Source: Voacanga thouarsii (Eukaryota; Streptophyta; Magnoliopsida; Gentianales; Apocynaceae). From it: a stretch of DNA of 64,000 nucleotides. The notes below the pieces were generated by a model. That model saw only the letters and a list, made by a program, of their open reading frames with translations, was not told where the DNA came from and made no database searches. The stretch lies in assembly GCA_026120185.1 (NCBI GenBank), contig JANUWF010001220.1, positions 62,001-126,000 of the forward strand, read 5' to 3'. The first letter of the stretch is position 1; the number at the start of each line of letters is the position of its first letter. Below, piece by piece: positions 1-11,690 of the stretch. Position numbers and translations under genes: made by a program.

Positions 1-19
1 TTGTAATGTAGAGATCGGT

Positions 20-99
20 TTGTAATGTTCTTTGCCTCAATTTGTGAGACATTAGCGAGGGTTTAGTTTTTTCTTCACAAATTGCAACGAAATAGCTAG

Positions 100-100
<1 letters not shown>
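20..100 (+). repeat. Left subterminal repeat copies of the CACTA element
   Basis: GCGAGGGTTTAG (55-66) and CACAAATTGCAACGAAAT (76-93) match the core of the motif that is tandemly arrayed at 9300-10440. CACTA elements carry related subterminal repeats at both ends, so this stretch is read as the inner edge of the left subterminal region. Confidence 0.5.

Positions 101-101
<1 letters not shown>

Positions 102-141
<40 letters not shown>
102..141. repeat. (AT)n microsatellite
   Basis: About 20 uninterrupted AT units. Confidence 0.95.
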
Positions 142-144
<3 letters not shown>

Positions 145-171
145 CATTTCCTACACTTAGAAAATTTCCAC

Positions 172-495
172 TTGCTTTTCTTCTTTTTTCCTTCTTCTTC
201 CTCACCAAATTCATTCTTCTACTTGCTACCCACAGCCCCCCACCCTGCAGCCCTTTCCCTATCCTGCCGCTACTCCCCTTGCCTGCGACCCCCTCCCCCT
301 TCCCCCCCCCTTCCCCCGCAGCCCTATCCCGCCCCGCGCCTCCACCCTGCAGCCCCTACCCTCTCGGGCCCCTCCCCCGCAACCCCACCCCTACAGACCC
401 TACCCCCTGCTGCACTGTATTTTTGAAATTTGTAAGTTGGATTTAAGCCATTTTTACGCCTGAGGAAAAGCTTCAAATATAAGGTAAGACTTCAT
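172..495 (+). other. C-rich pyrimidine leader of the CACTA transcription unit
   Basis: A strongly pyrimidine-rich, C-rich stretch (about 230-420) with almost no G lies in otherwise AT-rich DNA. It is followed by AATATAAGGTAAG at about 474-486, which has the form of a plant splice donor. It sits between the left subterminal repeats and the transposase genes, where En/Spm elements start transcription. A frame of 84 codons is open here, but its proline/serine-only composition is what a C-rich tract gives by chance, so no protein is proposed. The reading as a 5' leader is inference. Confidence 0.35.
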
Positions 496-1652
496 CTTTT
501 GGAACAAAAAATGATCTAGAAATGATAAGAATCCATTTGATATAAGTTTTCATGGCTGAAAATGACGAATTCTGTTTTGATGTTGAATTGGGAATTTTAT
601 TTTTGGTGCTGTTTAGAGTAGGGGTGACAACCGATCAGCTTAAGCATGTTCTGGGAATATTTTGTAGTTCATTTGGTGCATTATGTAGTGGTAAAATGGA
701 GCAAACATACTATTAAAAAAAATTATGAAGTTGCATGACAAAATGAAGAAAGGAAAACAAAAATGCTAGAAATGAATTTATTCTTTGTTTGTGGTTATGG
801 ATAATTGTGATTGCAGGGATGTGAGTGTAAGAAGTTGAACCTAAGTATGTTTTGAGAAGTTAGGGAAGTAGTGGAATGGAATTGAGAAACTTTGAATGCA
901 AATGAAGGACAAAGTAGTATAAGATAAAGTTGGAAACAGAATGAAAGTAGCTATATTTGTATGTTGAAAACAATTATGTATATTTGTTTACAAGAGTTGT
1001 TTGGCGTGGCTTCTGAATGAAATGGTTGAGTCTAAGATTTATTTATGATTTTAGGGAAGGTATTGAACTGATTTTTGGAGGATTTGAATGCAAACCAAAC
1101 CATAGGAACAAAAGGAATGAAAAATGGTTGTACAATGTTCTTCAAAAATGCTGTTTTTCCAAGCTTGTCTTTGTGCTCTGTTTGAATGGTTTTGGAATAG
1201 ATGGGTTGAAGAGATGCCTCAAACACCTTCATTTGAGTCTTAAACATGAATTATGAATGCTTAGATGTGGTAGGTTATGTAGAAGAATTGAAAAATAGAA
1301 TTGGTGCAAAATGGAGAATGAAACAGTGAATTGTGCTGTGCCCTGTGTAAAGCAAGTCTGTTCTTGGATTAAACTATACATAATGGCAGTGGATTCTTGT
1401 AACCTATGACTCATACTTTGTAGATAAATGTCTTAGGCAGATTTTGAGACAAATTTCATATAATTTGGACTTGTGGATAAAAAGTTTGCATTTTACATCA
1501 TAGGCTACTCAGACTGGAAAACAGAAATTCTGATAGCTTTTCCTTCAAGTTTTAAATTTAAGCATGGTAGTTTGCAATCCCGTTGCTATATACTACAGTT
1601 CCTTACCCTTATGAGCTTTAAAAATACCATCCAATTTATATTGTAATTTTTT
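496..1652. other. Unassigned CACTA interior
   Basis: AT-rich sequence with no recognisable coding similarity. Short open frames at 1017-1256 on both strands overlap each other and look like chance. It could be a long first intron. Confidence 0.5.
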
Positions 1653-1654
1653 TA

Positions 1655-1947
1655 CTCCCTCCGTCCCACTAAAATTGACCTACTTACTATTTTGGGTTGT
1701 CCCACTAAATTTGATACTTTCCTTAAAAGGAAAGTTTTTACTATACAATTTATTATAAAATAATCAATATACTCCACATATATTATATTTATATTTTTAG
1801 ATTTGACATAAAGTATTGTGGGACCCCACATATTTTTTATTTTTATTATATTATATTATATTATATTATTATTATATTCTAATTTTTACTTTTGCATAAA
1901 ATATCGTGCCAAGTCAACCACTATCAATTTTAGTGGGACGGAGGGAG
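1655..1947. mobile_element. Stowaway-type MITE (Tc1/mariner)
   Basis: A 293-bp element with perfect 24-bp terminal inverted repeats that begin CTCCCTCCGTCCC, flanked on both sides by TA (1653-1654 and 1948-1949). The TIR start and the TA target are diagnostic of Stowaway MITEs, which are mobilised in trans by mariner-like transposases. There is no coding capacity. An extra copy of the inner TIR motif (TGTCCCACTAAATTTGATA) lies at about 1698-1716, and a TTATA-rich simple repeat lies at 1843-1877. Confidence 0.95.
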
Positions 1948-2095
1948 TATTATCTAAGAGCTTTCTATAAAATGAAAAATAATAACATTATGTCCATCAA
2001 CTCCTTCATTTTTATTTTACTTCTCAAGTCTAAGTGCGTTTATTCCATCCTTAAATTAATGCAAATGTATATACGAGTTGGTAGATCCTTGCTGC

Positions 2096-2427
2096 GCTAT
2101 TGACAGACATTTTACAAGGATAGAGCTAGGCTTTTTTGCTTTATCCAGAGGAAGAGCTTTACTATAGTTTTAACTGTATCTTTTTAATAATTGGAACCCC
2201 ATGAGTGATGGGTGATCATTCCCTGTGAATGATGGGTGATTACTCCTCCTGGATAATAGGTGATTACCCCATAGTTACTTTTTGTTCTTTTCTATAACTG
2301 AATGATCTATCTTTGTTGTTTACAACAACATTTTGATTGTCAAATTTTGAGGTGGCCTCGTGCCTGAAAAATGTCCAATTATAGGGGAGACTCTGTCAAA
2401 TTTTTTTTCAAAATCTGGTAGTATTTA
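2096..2427 (+). repeat. CACTA-internal direct repeat, copy A
   Basis: This block (TTGACAGACATTTTACAAGG onward, including GGAACCCCATGAGTGATGGG) recurs at 6957-7297 in the same orientation with small differences and indels. Each copy carries its own small internal repeat of the GATGGGTGATTACTCC type. Copy A lies just 5' of the TNP2 pseudogene. Confidence 0.85.
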
Positions 2428-3002
2428 GTGTGGAATAAAACAAAATCCTTATCTTAAAGTATGTTATTCAATCGAACATGAATATATATCCCATATATGT
2501 ATGTTATAGTTAGATAAATTTTGAAAGACAATAGGATTCTATTTTAAAAATAAATAACAAATCTTTTTCTTTATTCGCAATTCAATAAAACTTTTTTTTA
2601 ACTAAAATATAAAATAAAACTTAAGAAAAGGATTTGTCACTTTCTAATCCAAAAAAGGATAATTCTTGTTGCTTTCTAATCCTTGATTTTAATCCATTTC
2701 CTTTTGTTAGATAATGGAAGGAAAATGTGATTACTCATTTGAGTGTAGCAAAATTTTACGGGTGATTTTAATTAGTAAATGGATGGTTCTTTTCTCTTGT
2801 TTAGACATCATAGAGGATTGTAGTTGGATGTATAGAAGGCGCTTTAGGTGTAAAAAGGATCACTATTGAATTTGAGGAAGGGGTTAAAGCTTTTTTAGCA
2901 TTTGCCTTATCAAATGCATTATTAAGCGTAATTAGATGTCTATGTGTAAAATGTAAGAATAAAAAGTATTTATATCCAGTATAAGTTAAACTCCATGGAT
3001 TT
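2428..3002. other. Unassigned spacer before the TNP2 pseudogene
   Basis: AT-rich, no coding similarity recognised. It may contain the 5' part of the transposase gene in a form too decayed to read. Confidence 0.4.
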
Positions 3003-6000
3003 ATGGCTAATTATTACCGGTGGACATGTCATGGTGAGCCATTCGAGTATACATTAAGTGTGTCTACCTCAATCGCAGAAGTTGAGTCACATCAAGGAAA
3101 CCCGTCTAGAGAAATAATCTTAGATGTAGTAGGCTCTAACTATCCCCCTAAAGCTCCATCAGTAGAAAATATTGAAGAACCACCGAATGTGAAGGCACAA
3201 AAGTTTTGTGGTATGTTAAGGGCTGTAGAGACTCCTATATGGTATGATTGAACAACACATTCGCAGCTTTCACTAGCTTCAAGGTTATTAAACATTAAGT
3301 CTGAAAATAACCTCTCATGGAAAGCCATTAACGATATTATGCAATTGATGAAAGAGGTTGTGTCTAGCAGTAATACGATTCTTGATGATTTCTATCAGAT
3401 GAAAAAATTAGTGGCTGAGTTGGGTTTGCCAGTACAAAAAATAGATGTATGCATAAATGGATGCATGCTTTACTGGAAAGATGACATGAATTGTAGAGAG
3501 TGCAAATTTTGTGGCCATCCTCGATATGCACAGATAAAGGCCGGGAAAAACACAAGTAGGAAGAAAATTTCATTCAAGATGATGTATTACTTCTCGATAA
3601 CACCGAGGCTACAAAGATTGTATACTTCTAAAATAACAGCTAAACACATGAGATGGCATGGAGAGAGCAGATTGGAGGAAGACACTATGAGTCACCCTCA
3701 TGATAGTGAAGCATGGCAACACTTTAATCGGATGCATCCTGAATTTACAAAAAAAGTACGGAATGTCAAACTTGGTTTATGTACAGACGGATTCTCATCA
3801 TTTGGGATGTCAGGTAAGCAATATTTATCCTGACTGGTCATTCTTACACCATATAATCTCCCCTTTGTAGATATGTATGAATGGTCCGGTTATATTTTTA
3901 ACAATCATTATCCCGGGCTCGAAGAATCTAAAGCATCGGTGGATGCTTATCTACAACCCTTGATAGACGAATTAACACAATTGTGGTTTGAAGCTGTTAC
4001 GACTTATGATATATTGAAGAAACAAAATTTCAAATTATGGGCAGTGCTTTTGTGGACTATTAATGATTTTCCTACATATGGTATTTTGAGTGGTTGGAGC
4101 ACAGCTGGGAGACTGGCTTGTCCATATTATATGAGCAATACAAAGTCTTTTCATCTACAAAATTGTGGGAAATAATCATGGTTTGACTGTCACCATCGTT
4201 TCTTACCATTGGATTATCCTTATAGGAGGGACATGAGATCTTTTAGGAAGGATAGAATTTTGGAGACATCACAGCCAGTGCAATACCCTATTGGTGTAGA
4301 AATCTGGAATATTCTTTCTAAATATGAAAAAATCACAGAAATAGCCAGAGAAATTGGAATGAGTAATGGCAGGGGTATATCTCATAATTGGGCAAAAATG
4401 AGTATTTTATGGGATTTGTCGTATTGGCGTACTAATTTAGTTTGACATAATATTGATGTAATGCATAATGAGAAGAATGTATTTGACAATGTTATGAACA
4501 CAGTTATGGAGGTAAAGAGTAAATCAAAAGACAATTTAAAGGCTACACTTATATTAACATAGGCCAGAGCTACATGCCTCGGATGTGGGAAGAGGAAAGG
4601 TAGCTATACCTAAAGCTTGCTACTCGTTGACAATAGAACAAAAGAAACTTTTACTTGAATGGTTGAGGGGATTGCAATTCCCAGACGGATACGCTTCAAA
4701 TATTAGAAGATGTGTTGATTTGAATGAGTTGAAGTTATCTGGTATGAAATCACATGATTGTCACGTATTCATTGAGAGACTACTTTTCATTGCATTAAAG
4801 AAATTTCTCCCTTCTAATGTATGGGGTGTTTTGACGGAATTAAGCCTTTTTTTATCGGGATCCATGCTCTCCTAAATTGAGTGTAGCTTATATGGCCAAA
4901 TTGGAGTCCGACATTCCTTTGTTGTTATGTAAGTTGGAGAAGATATTTCCACCTAGATTCTTTGATGTAATTGAATACTTATTAATTCATTTGCCTTATG
5001 AAGCAAGAGTTTGTGGCCCTTTTCAATATAAGTGGATGTACCCATTTAAACAGTAATCTAATCATTCAATCTAATTGTTTTCCTTCTAGGTACAAATATG
5101 AACATGTGTGACTAAACTTTAAAATTTTTTTCAAATGACAAGTATTTGCATCATTTGAAAATTAAGGTGAAAAATAAGGTGAGAGTTGAAGAATCAATCT
5201 ATAATGCTTATCTCGTTGAAGAAGCATCCACTTTCTTTTCCTATTATTTTGAGCCACATGTACAAACAAAACGTACAAATGTGGCGCATAATGAAGAGGG
5301 AGAATGATTGGAGAGGGTGCAAGAATCTGGGCTGTCAATCTGTAATGTTCAGGAAAGGGTAATCAGACATATTCAAACCCGGTTCCTTTCCTCTGAAGAA
5401 TTCATTGCAGTAAGAATTTACATATTGCTTAATTGTGGGGAAGTACAGTCATACATTGAGTACGAGCTATTGCTTTATATATCTTTTACGGTAAATGAAG
5501 ATCTCGTAATGATTTTGACATATTTATACTTCTAATGCAATACACGGCATTCACAACACACTCATGAAGATTGGCTCCAACTATATCAGAGATAGAAATC
5601 AATAGAAGAATAGGCCTTAAATTTACAGAATGGTTTAGTGAATATGTATGTTACATAAGTTGCTAACTTGCATTTGGAACTCCATTGGGGATTCAATCAA
5701 TTTCATAATGCCACAACTTTCATTTTATATAGCATTTACTTGTTTTATTTTTTTTAGGTACAAGATCTAGAAAATATGGTTACAAATGAATGCTTATGAA
5801 ACTTTGCTTGGGATCTGTCAAGGCTAGTGAAATCATATAGTGGGTACATAGTCAATGGTTACTGGTTTCATACTAATGGTTATATAGAGGGAAAGAAAAT
5901 AGTGAATAGTGGTGTATGCGTGAAAGGGATTAGAAATGATGCATCATGACCTGATTACTATGGAGTGTTAAATGAGATTATTGAAGTGCAGTTTACTAGT

Positions 6001-6482
6001 AATCCACAGCAAAGTGTTGTTCTTTTTAAATGTCATTGGTTTGATCAAATATTGAATCGTGGTACTAGGGTATATCCGTAGTATAATCTTGTCAAAATTA
6101 ACCACAAAAGGCGCTACCTAAACTATGATCCATTTGTTCTATCTCAACAAGCTAGCTAAGTGTATTATGCATCAAATTCAGGGAGTAAGAGGCCAAGATC
6201 TAATTAGTTGGCAGTTTGCAAAACCAAAGCTCGACATATAATAGATACCCTCGTGGTTGACAGAGCTTATCAGGAAGAAATAGATTCTATTAACAAAGTT
6301 AACATATCGTTATTTGTTGATTTTAGTATTTAGACTCATGAGAACGGTATGAATGAAATGTTGGATGTTCAAGATGAGGCTGTAATGGCAAGGGAAAATT
6401 CTCCTACCAATGAAGACGAAGAAAATGAAGATGAATAGGATACGAATAGTGATACCTTAGTAGATGACGATGAGTCTGTATT
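3003..6482 (+). pseudogene. TNP2-type CACTA transposase, decayed
   Basis: Transposase of En/Spm elements, which binds the element ends and catalyses cut-and-paste transposition in the nucleus. Segments in several frames follow the family order. The N-terminal part has RLLNIKSENNLS at about 3283-3318. The TNP2 core has GCMLYWKDDMNC (about 3458-3495), SEAWQHFNRMHP (about 3705-3742), LGLCTDGFSSFG (about 3772-3807), DAYLQPLIDEL (about 3941-3973), DFPTYGILSGWSTAGRL (about 4066-4116) and WFDCHHRFLPLDYPYRR (4180-4228). A DUF4218-like part has PKACYSLT (about 4609-4632) and MKSHDCHVFIERLL (about 4744-4785). A DUF4216-like part has YYGVLNEIIEVQF (about 5957-5995) and VVLFKCHWFD. An acidic tail with DEDEE-type runs follows at 6340-6480. 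Stops at 3249, 3831, 4173 and 4443 and several frame changes destroy the gene. The stop at 3831 lies in a conserved stretch that continues in a neighbouring frame, which points to an indel rather than an intron. The family is clear, the exon structure is not. Confidence 0.88.
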
Positions 6483-6956
6483 GGAGAATAATTCCAGTGA
6501 TTAGGCTTGATTTAAATTCATTTACCATTTATATAGTTAATGGTAAGGGATTCCTGAAATCTATTGCATCATTAATATCCCCATGTCAAATTTTAAATTT
6601 CATTTATTGCAGAATTTCAATTTTTATTATTATTTGTTTGACATTTCAAATATTTTAATTTCTTTTATTTTAAATTTCATCACATACAATTTTTTATACT
6701 AATTTTGTCTAATTGTTGGGAATCTCATCTCCTTCTATTTTACAGGAATCTTTCATTTATACTTGCACAGGTTGGAGGAAAAGAGATAGATAAACATTAG
6801 AAGAATTATCTATATATGCTACTGTATAAATTCCACTATTTTGGGTATTTGGTGTATCTATATACATGCTTGCAATCCATGTGATTTTTTATTAGCCCTT
6901 AATATATTCTTTTGTGGTGTAAACAACAAGGTAATCTATATAGTGTATTGTTGTGG
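6483..6956. other. 3' flank of the TNP2 pseudogene
   Basis: AT-rich, no coding signal. Probably 3' untranslated or intergenic space within the CACTA element. Confidence 0.4.
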
Positions 6957-7297
6957 TATTGACAGATAATTCACAAGGACAGAGGCATATATAAGATTTT
7001 TTTCCCTTGTCCAATAGGCCTTCTTTTTGCTTTGGTTTTAACTATATTTAACATAATAATTGGAACCCCATGAGTGATGAGTGATCATTTTTTGTGAGTG
7101 ATGGGTAATCACTCCTTCTGGATAATGGGTGATTACACCTAGTTACTTTTTAAATTTTTCTATAATTGAAAGATATGTCTTTGTTATTTGCAATAGCATT
7201 TTGATTGTCAAATCTTGAGGTGGCTTCATGCCTAGAAAACATCCAATTCTAGGGGAGATTTTGTTAATTTTTTTTTTAAAATTTGATACTATCCACA
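6957..7297 (+). repeat. CACTA-internal direct repeat, copy B
   Basis: Second copy of the 2096-2427 block, in the same orientation, about 4.86 kb downstream. It lies between the TNP2 pseudogene and the second gene. Both copies keep GGAACCCCATGAGTGATG and GAGGTGGC[CT]TC[GA]TGCCT[GA]. Confidence 0.85.
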
Positions 7298-7480
7298 ATG
7301 TTTATTTTGACATATCCATCGTTATCATACTATTATTCTATTGTTTTGAATTAGTGAATAGATATAAAGTTTCATGATTATTATTCTTTTATGGTTTTTA
7401 TTCACGGTTATTTACGTCCTTCTTTTGAAGTGTTGATATAATTTATTAGTCACTCATTTTTCTTTTTCATCTCCTCTAGC

Positions 7481-9001
7481 AATGTCTTCTAATAAAGAGT
7501 CATTGAGAGAGGGGAGTCAGGAGGGTCAGGAGCCTTATACCCTATCCCCTACTTAGCTACCTTGGCTTTCAGTGCCTCAGTCTTTACATGGCTGTATTGG
7601 AGACGAGGGAGTACCATTCACAGCTTTTCAATCATCCGCTACTTCAGCTTCGCATCATGTTGGGTGGTAAGTTTCAGAATCCCTGCAATGGATTATTCCA
7701 CAGGGAGAGTAAATAACATATTCATACTTTAAAATATGTTAAGTATTAATTTAATTATTTTTTTTGGAGATTAATATAATTCTTATGTACGTTGTTATTA
7801 CACCAAAAAAAAGTTTGCCGACTAGGATGAATGTGTTTGAGAAATTTCAAATATAATACAGCAGTACTTCACTGGCTCGTATTCAACATACACGTAAGTC
7901 CCGATAACCATTCGAGACTTATGGTTTCAAGAATTTGGGATAAGCAATTTTTGAATATTATTTGTTGTTGAAGTACTATATTATATGTTAATCAGAATTC
8001 TTAATCGTGATCACGCGAAAATATTTCCAGTGGAGGGATGAGTACACTTCCCAGATTCGATCTATTTGGGGAAAGAAGTGTCGGACGAGATTTTCGAACA
8101 TAATGTCTAGGCTGAGGAAGAGGGATGGTGGGGCATATTCTCATTGGATATAGGCTTAATATTGGAATGACATTTGCGAGTATTATAGTTTAGAGAAGTA
8201 TCAGAAGCTCTCAGCTATCAACAAAAAGAAATGAGGAAATAGTTGCACCCATACTGGAGGGTCTATCTCATTTACGGAATATGAGGACTGTTTTGTAGTT
8301 CATTTCCACTTAATTATTTATTTTCTAAATTGTTTTAAAACAAATTTATATAAGATTGTAATAATTTTGTTTTGTTAACATAGATGTAGTGGGCCAAGGA
8401 GGGGAATTCTTTCAGCTATATAGACATGTTTGAGACATTACATGTCTTTTAGAGTGGGCCACAAAAGGGCCAGTTTGTCAGTGATTGATCTCACCATACT
8501 TTGGTAGTATATAGATTAAATATGTTAAAATTTCTTTATATAGTGTGGAATTTGTATTTTTGTTTGACATCTACCATGATGATTCTTTTTTTTTTTTTTT
8601 GGTAGGATCATGCATGAAATCTCATACAGAGCACTATTCAGTTCGAGTTTAGTGACTTAGTAAACTTGGTTGTTCCTTTTTGATGAAAAAGTCATGCTTG
8701 TAAAGGCATAAGATGGGTTCAAAAGGGGATGAGTTTATGGGTTAGGCTTAGAGGCAACACAGGTTCAATCTACATTGTCTCAGAGTGGACCGCAAACATC
8801 TTCCACTATACCAGCTAATATCAAGCATCTAGTAGAGCAAAGGGCCGAGCAGAGGTTCAATCGACAAATAAACTTGTACAGGGACTTCACGAGACAACAA
8901 CACTCTACATTTGATGCAGCTGATGAGCACCCAGGCCCACGTAGGGGCTCTGGTTCCCTTCTTCCACCTCCTTCTGCAGTTGCTTCTTCTTTAGCTATAT
9001 A
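7481..9001 (+). pseudogene. Second CACTA gene with Transposase_24-like domain (TNPA-like role), decayed
   Basis: Begins with ATGTCTTCTAATAAAGAG (7481) after a pyrimidine-rich tract. One frame at about 8050-8295 reads SNIMSRLRKRDGGAYSHW, then YWNDICEYYSLEKYQKLSA, then SCTHTGGSISFTEYEDCF, with three stops. The YWN...KYQKLS...CTHTGGSISF pattern is typical of plant proteins annotated as transposase, Ptta/En/Spm (PF03004). A further conserved piece, LHVF-stop-SGPQKGQFVSD, is at about 8440-8485. The C-terminal exon (about 8700-9001) has EQRAEQRFNRQINLYRDF and ends in a proline/serine-rich tail, TAA at 8999-9001. Runs such as the T-rich tract before 8605 could be intron ends. The protein is expected to bind subterminal repeats and assist TNP2. 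That role is inferred from En/Spm. Confidence 0.7.
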
Positions 9002-9299
9002 AACTTTGTTGTATTTCTTTCTATACTCTTTATATACTACTTATTTCTGCGAACTATTTTACTTTTTTAGATACTTATTATGTATTTATATTATATTATG
9101 TTTCAGTATATTAATTATATTTATTTGTGCTTAGTTTTAATTTTTTACATTATTTTTGGGGTTATGAACACAGTTTTGACATTTGTTTGTGTAGTGTTCC
9201 AGTTTTGACTACTCAGTTTTGACAAATGTAGTATTCAAACAACATTTGTTTGACATTTGTTTGTAATAATTTAAATAAATGCAATAATAAAAAAATAAA

Positions 9300-10440
9300 A
9301 AAATTCATGGCAAAATCCTCGCAATTTGCGATGATTTAGTAAGGGTTAGAAAACTTTGTCGCAAATTGCGATGATTTTGCAAGGGTTACGATCCTTGTCA
9401 TATATCCCTCGCAAATTGCGACGATTTTGCGAGGGCAAAAAGAAAAATCCCTCGTAAAACCCTCGCAAATTGTGACGATTTTGTGAGGGTCACGATTCAA
9501 ACAAAAAAACTCTTGCAAAACCGTCGCAAATTGTAATGGTTTTGCGAAAGCTACGGCTAGGGTGTGAAAAACCCCTCGCAAATTGCCACAGTTTCGCGAG
9601 GGTCATGTTTTGGGAACAAAAAAACCCTTGCAAAGCTCACAATTTATAACAATTTTGCGAGGGCCATGACTAGAGGTGAAAAATTCCTTGGCAAAATCCT
9701 TGTAATTTGCAAGGGCCAAGTTTTGGGAACAAAAAATCTCTTGTAAAACCCTCGCAATTTGTGATGCTTTTGTGAGGGCCAAGTGTTGGGAACAAAAAAT
9801 CCCGCGCAAAACCCCCGCAATTGCAAAACCCTTGCAAATTGCGGGTTTTGTGAGAGCCAAGCTTTAGGAACAAAAGATCCCTCGCAATTTGCGACGATTT
9901 TGCAAGTGCCAAGTTTTGTAAACAAAAAATTCCTCAAAAAATTGCAAGGGTTTTACAAGGGCCACGGCTTTGGGTGAAAAACTTCCTCGCAAAACCCTCG
10001 CAATTTGTGACGATTTTGCGAGGGCCAAATTTTGGGAACAAAAAATCCCTTGCAAAACCCTCACAAAGGGTTTTTGCGAGGAAACTTTTTACCCAAAGCC
10101 GTGGCCCTCGCAAAACCTTCGTAATTTGCAACGATTTTATGATGACCAATTTCTTTAATGTACCAAGACCCTCGCAATGCCGTCACAATTTGCGACGGAC
10201 TTATGCATTTCGTCGCAAAACGGTAGAAAATTTTCTACTTCGTCGAACTTTGACCAAAAATACTCATTGCAAAACCCTCGTAAAATTCTTGCAAATTACA
10301 ATGATTTTTTCTTGCCCTTGCAAGTAGTGACGATTTGTCTTGGCCGTCGCAAATAGAGATACTATTTTTTGCAACGGCCAAAACCGTCGCAGATCCAGTT
10401 TGAGACGATTTTGTGACAGTTTTTTGCATCACAAAATGCC
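9300..10440. repeat. CACTA right subterminal hairpin-repeat array
   Basis: More than a dozen imperfect units spaced about 50-60 bp apart. The core is CTCGCAAATTGCGACGATTT followed by TGCGAGGG, so each unit is an inverted repeat able to fold on itself (for example 9409-9438). Units are separated by linkers such as AAGTTTTGGGAACAAAAAATC. The array ends at the CACTA terminus. Subterminal arrays of this kind are the binding sites of the accessory transposase in En/Spm. Several overlapping open frames on both strands arise only from repetition of the unit and are not genes. Confidence 0.88.
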
Positions 10441-10455
10441 AAATTTCCTATAGTG
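10441..10455 (-). repeat. Right terminal sequence of the CACTA element
   Basis: AAATTTCCTATAGTG, the reverse complement of CACTATAGGAAATTT, a canonical CACTA terminus. DNA beyond it changes abruptly to minus-strand Gypsy gag. Confidence 0.85.
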
Positions 10456-10458
10456 GGG

Positions 10459-11690
10459 GTAATATACCAATTGTTAGATTTGGATTCAACTTTGAAACCT
10501 CTCAAGCTTGCTGAAGGCAAATTTGTTAGCTAGTTCATTTCTGTAATTGATTCCGCTTTTCAATTAGACAAGTAACCTCTATTGCATCTGGTAAGGTATG
10601 GGGTTGTTTAATTTTTACACTAAGCGAATGTGATTCCGAAGTTCTATAAGAAAATAGCCAATTAGGAAACTTTCAGGTAAGCTATCATCACAACAGGAAA
10701 GTCTACTATAGTTTAAGTCTATCTAATTTGAGTTAGAGCTTTTATTGGGTCCTTATAGTCAGGGGGTCCGAAGTGCAAGAGAACTACGTTAGTATATTTG
10801 TCCCAAGCAAGTGGTCCTCGAAATTTCATCACCTACCAATGCCATCGTAGAGCAATTCCTTCAAGATGAAAGGAGGTGATATGTACTTGTTGACTAGGTG
10901 AAATTCCTTTGACATAAAAATACTACTTGCCTTATAGATCTAGCTAGTTGGATCCTCTCAATTGAACTTCGGGAAGTTTAGCTTATGATGATGGCAGTAA
11001 GGGTCATTAGGGATATTGGGACCTGAAGTATTTAGAGAATATGTGAATTCTCTTGGGTACAACAAGTTAATCTCTAGATGGGTATTATGTATGCTATGAG
11101 AGACTCGTAAAGCTTGCAGCTCAGTTAATACTGTTTGTAAAAGTGTATTAACTTGATCAAAGTAAGACTAATGTCGAGCAATTATTTTACTTACCTCATT
11201 GTGAAATTCGGCATTAGTTTTGCTATGAGTATTCGTGGTTATATCCGTCTCTAATACAACCTGAGATGTTAGAAATTTAGTTAGAGAACAGAAAAAGAAT
11301 TAAAAGAATGTTAAATGATTTTTTCTCTACATAATCATCAATTAAGAATAACTCAGATCTTTTAAATAGCTTTATACTATTAAAAATTAAGAAAATAAAT
11401 AGCAGCTATCGAATTATTACAATTATCCAACTACAATATAACTCATATCCTAATGCTACAACAACTATCCCACTATAGTATATTCCACTATTTCTAAAGG
11501 CTTCTGCATGTACAATAATGGCCCATATAATGTCACTCCTAGAAGTAAGGGGTGAGGGTGTGCAAATTGATACTAAAAGTGGTGGAAATTGAGGAAGGGT
11601 TGCAAATAGAGGAGGATATGTAAGTAGAGGCACATCTATAGGAGGAGTAGCCATTGGTAGAACTATAGTCAAAAGAGAAGTAGCCACTGG
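10459..11690 (-). pseudogene. Ty3/Gypsy gag fragment, decayed, cut by the CACTA insertion
   Basis: Structural gag gene of a Gypsy retrotransposon, read 11690 to 10459. A possible start MATSLLTIVL is at 11687. One frame at about 11215-10870 gives TNAEFHNEVSKIIARH, then LLQTVLTELQALRVSH, then HHHKLNFPKFN-stop-EDPTS-stop-IYKA. A second frame continues with LEGIALRWHW and RGPLAWDKYTNVVLLHFGPP (about 10870-10755), then LPESFLIGYFLIELRNHIRL (about 10685-10625). These are the standard gag blocks: coiled coil, FPKFNGEDP, LEGxALxWH, RFGP, LPExFLIG. Stops and at least one frameshift disrupt it. It stops exactly at the CACTA terminus, so the 3' remainder should lie left of the window. Confidence 0.75.

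Larger units (their letters stand above)
1..10455 (+). mobile_element. CACTA (En/Spm) DNA transposon, left end outside window
   Basis: The sequence shows, in order, a decayed TNP2-type transposase (3003-6482), a decayed second gene with a Transposase_24-type domain (7481-9001), a dense array of short inverted repeats (9300-10440) and a right terminus that reads CACTATAGGAAATTTGGC on the minus strand, ending at 10455. This order, two genes followed by subterminal repeats and a CACTA terminus, is that of plant En/Spm elements. The first 100 bases contain degenerate copies of the same subterminal motif (for example CACAAATTGCAACGA at 76-90), so the left end probably lies a short way upstream. 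The bases after the terminus are GGGG, so a 3-bp GGG target duplication is possible but cannot be confirmed without the left flank. Neither gene is intact, so it is probably not autonomous. Confidence 0.85.

Noticed and set aside
172..426. 84-codon proline/serine-rich frame
   Set aside because: A C-rich tract without stop codons gives this composition by chance. No conserved motif.
3810..3870. Intron in the TNP2 gene (GTAAGC...TTTGTAG)
   Set aside because: The conserved protein continues through it in a neighbouring frame (LTPYNLP), so it is coding sequence with a frameshift and stop.
9336..10432. Eleven overlapping open frames on both strands that encode similar KTLAICDDF / GPRKIVTNCEGF peptides
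   Set aside because: They are products of the tandem CACTA subterminal unit read in several frames, not genes.
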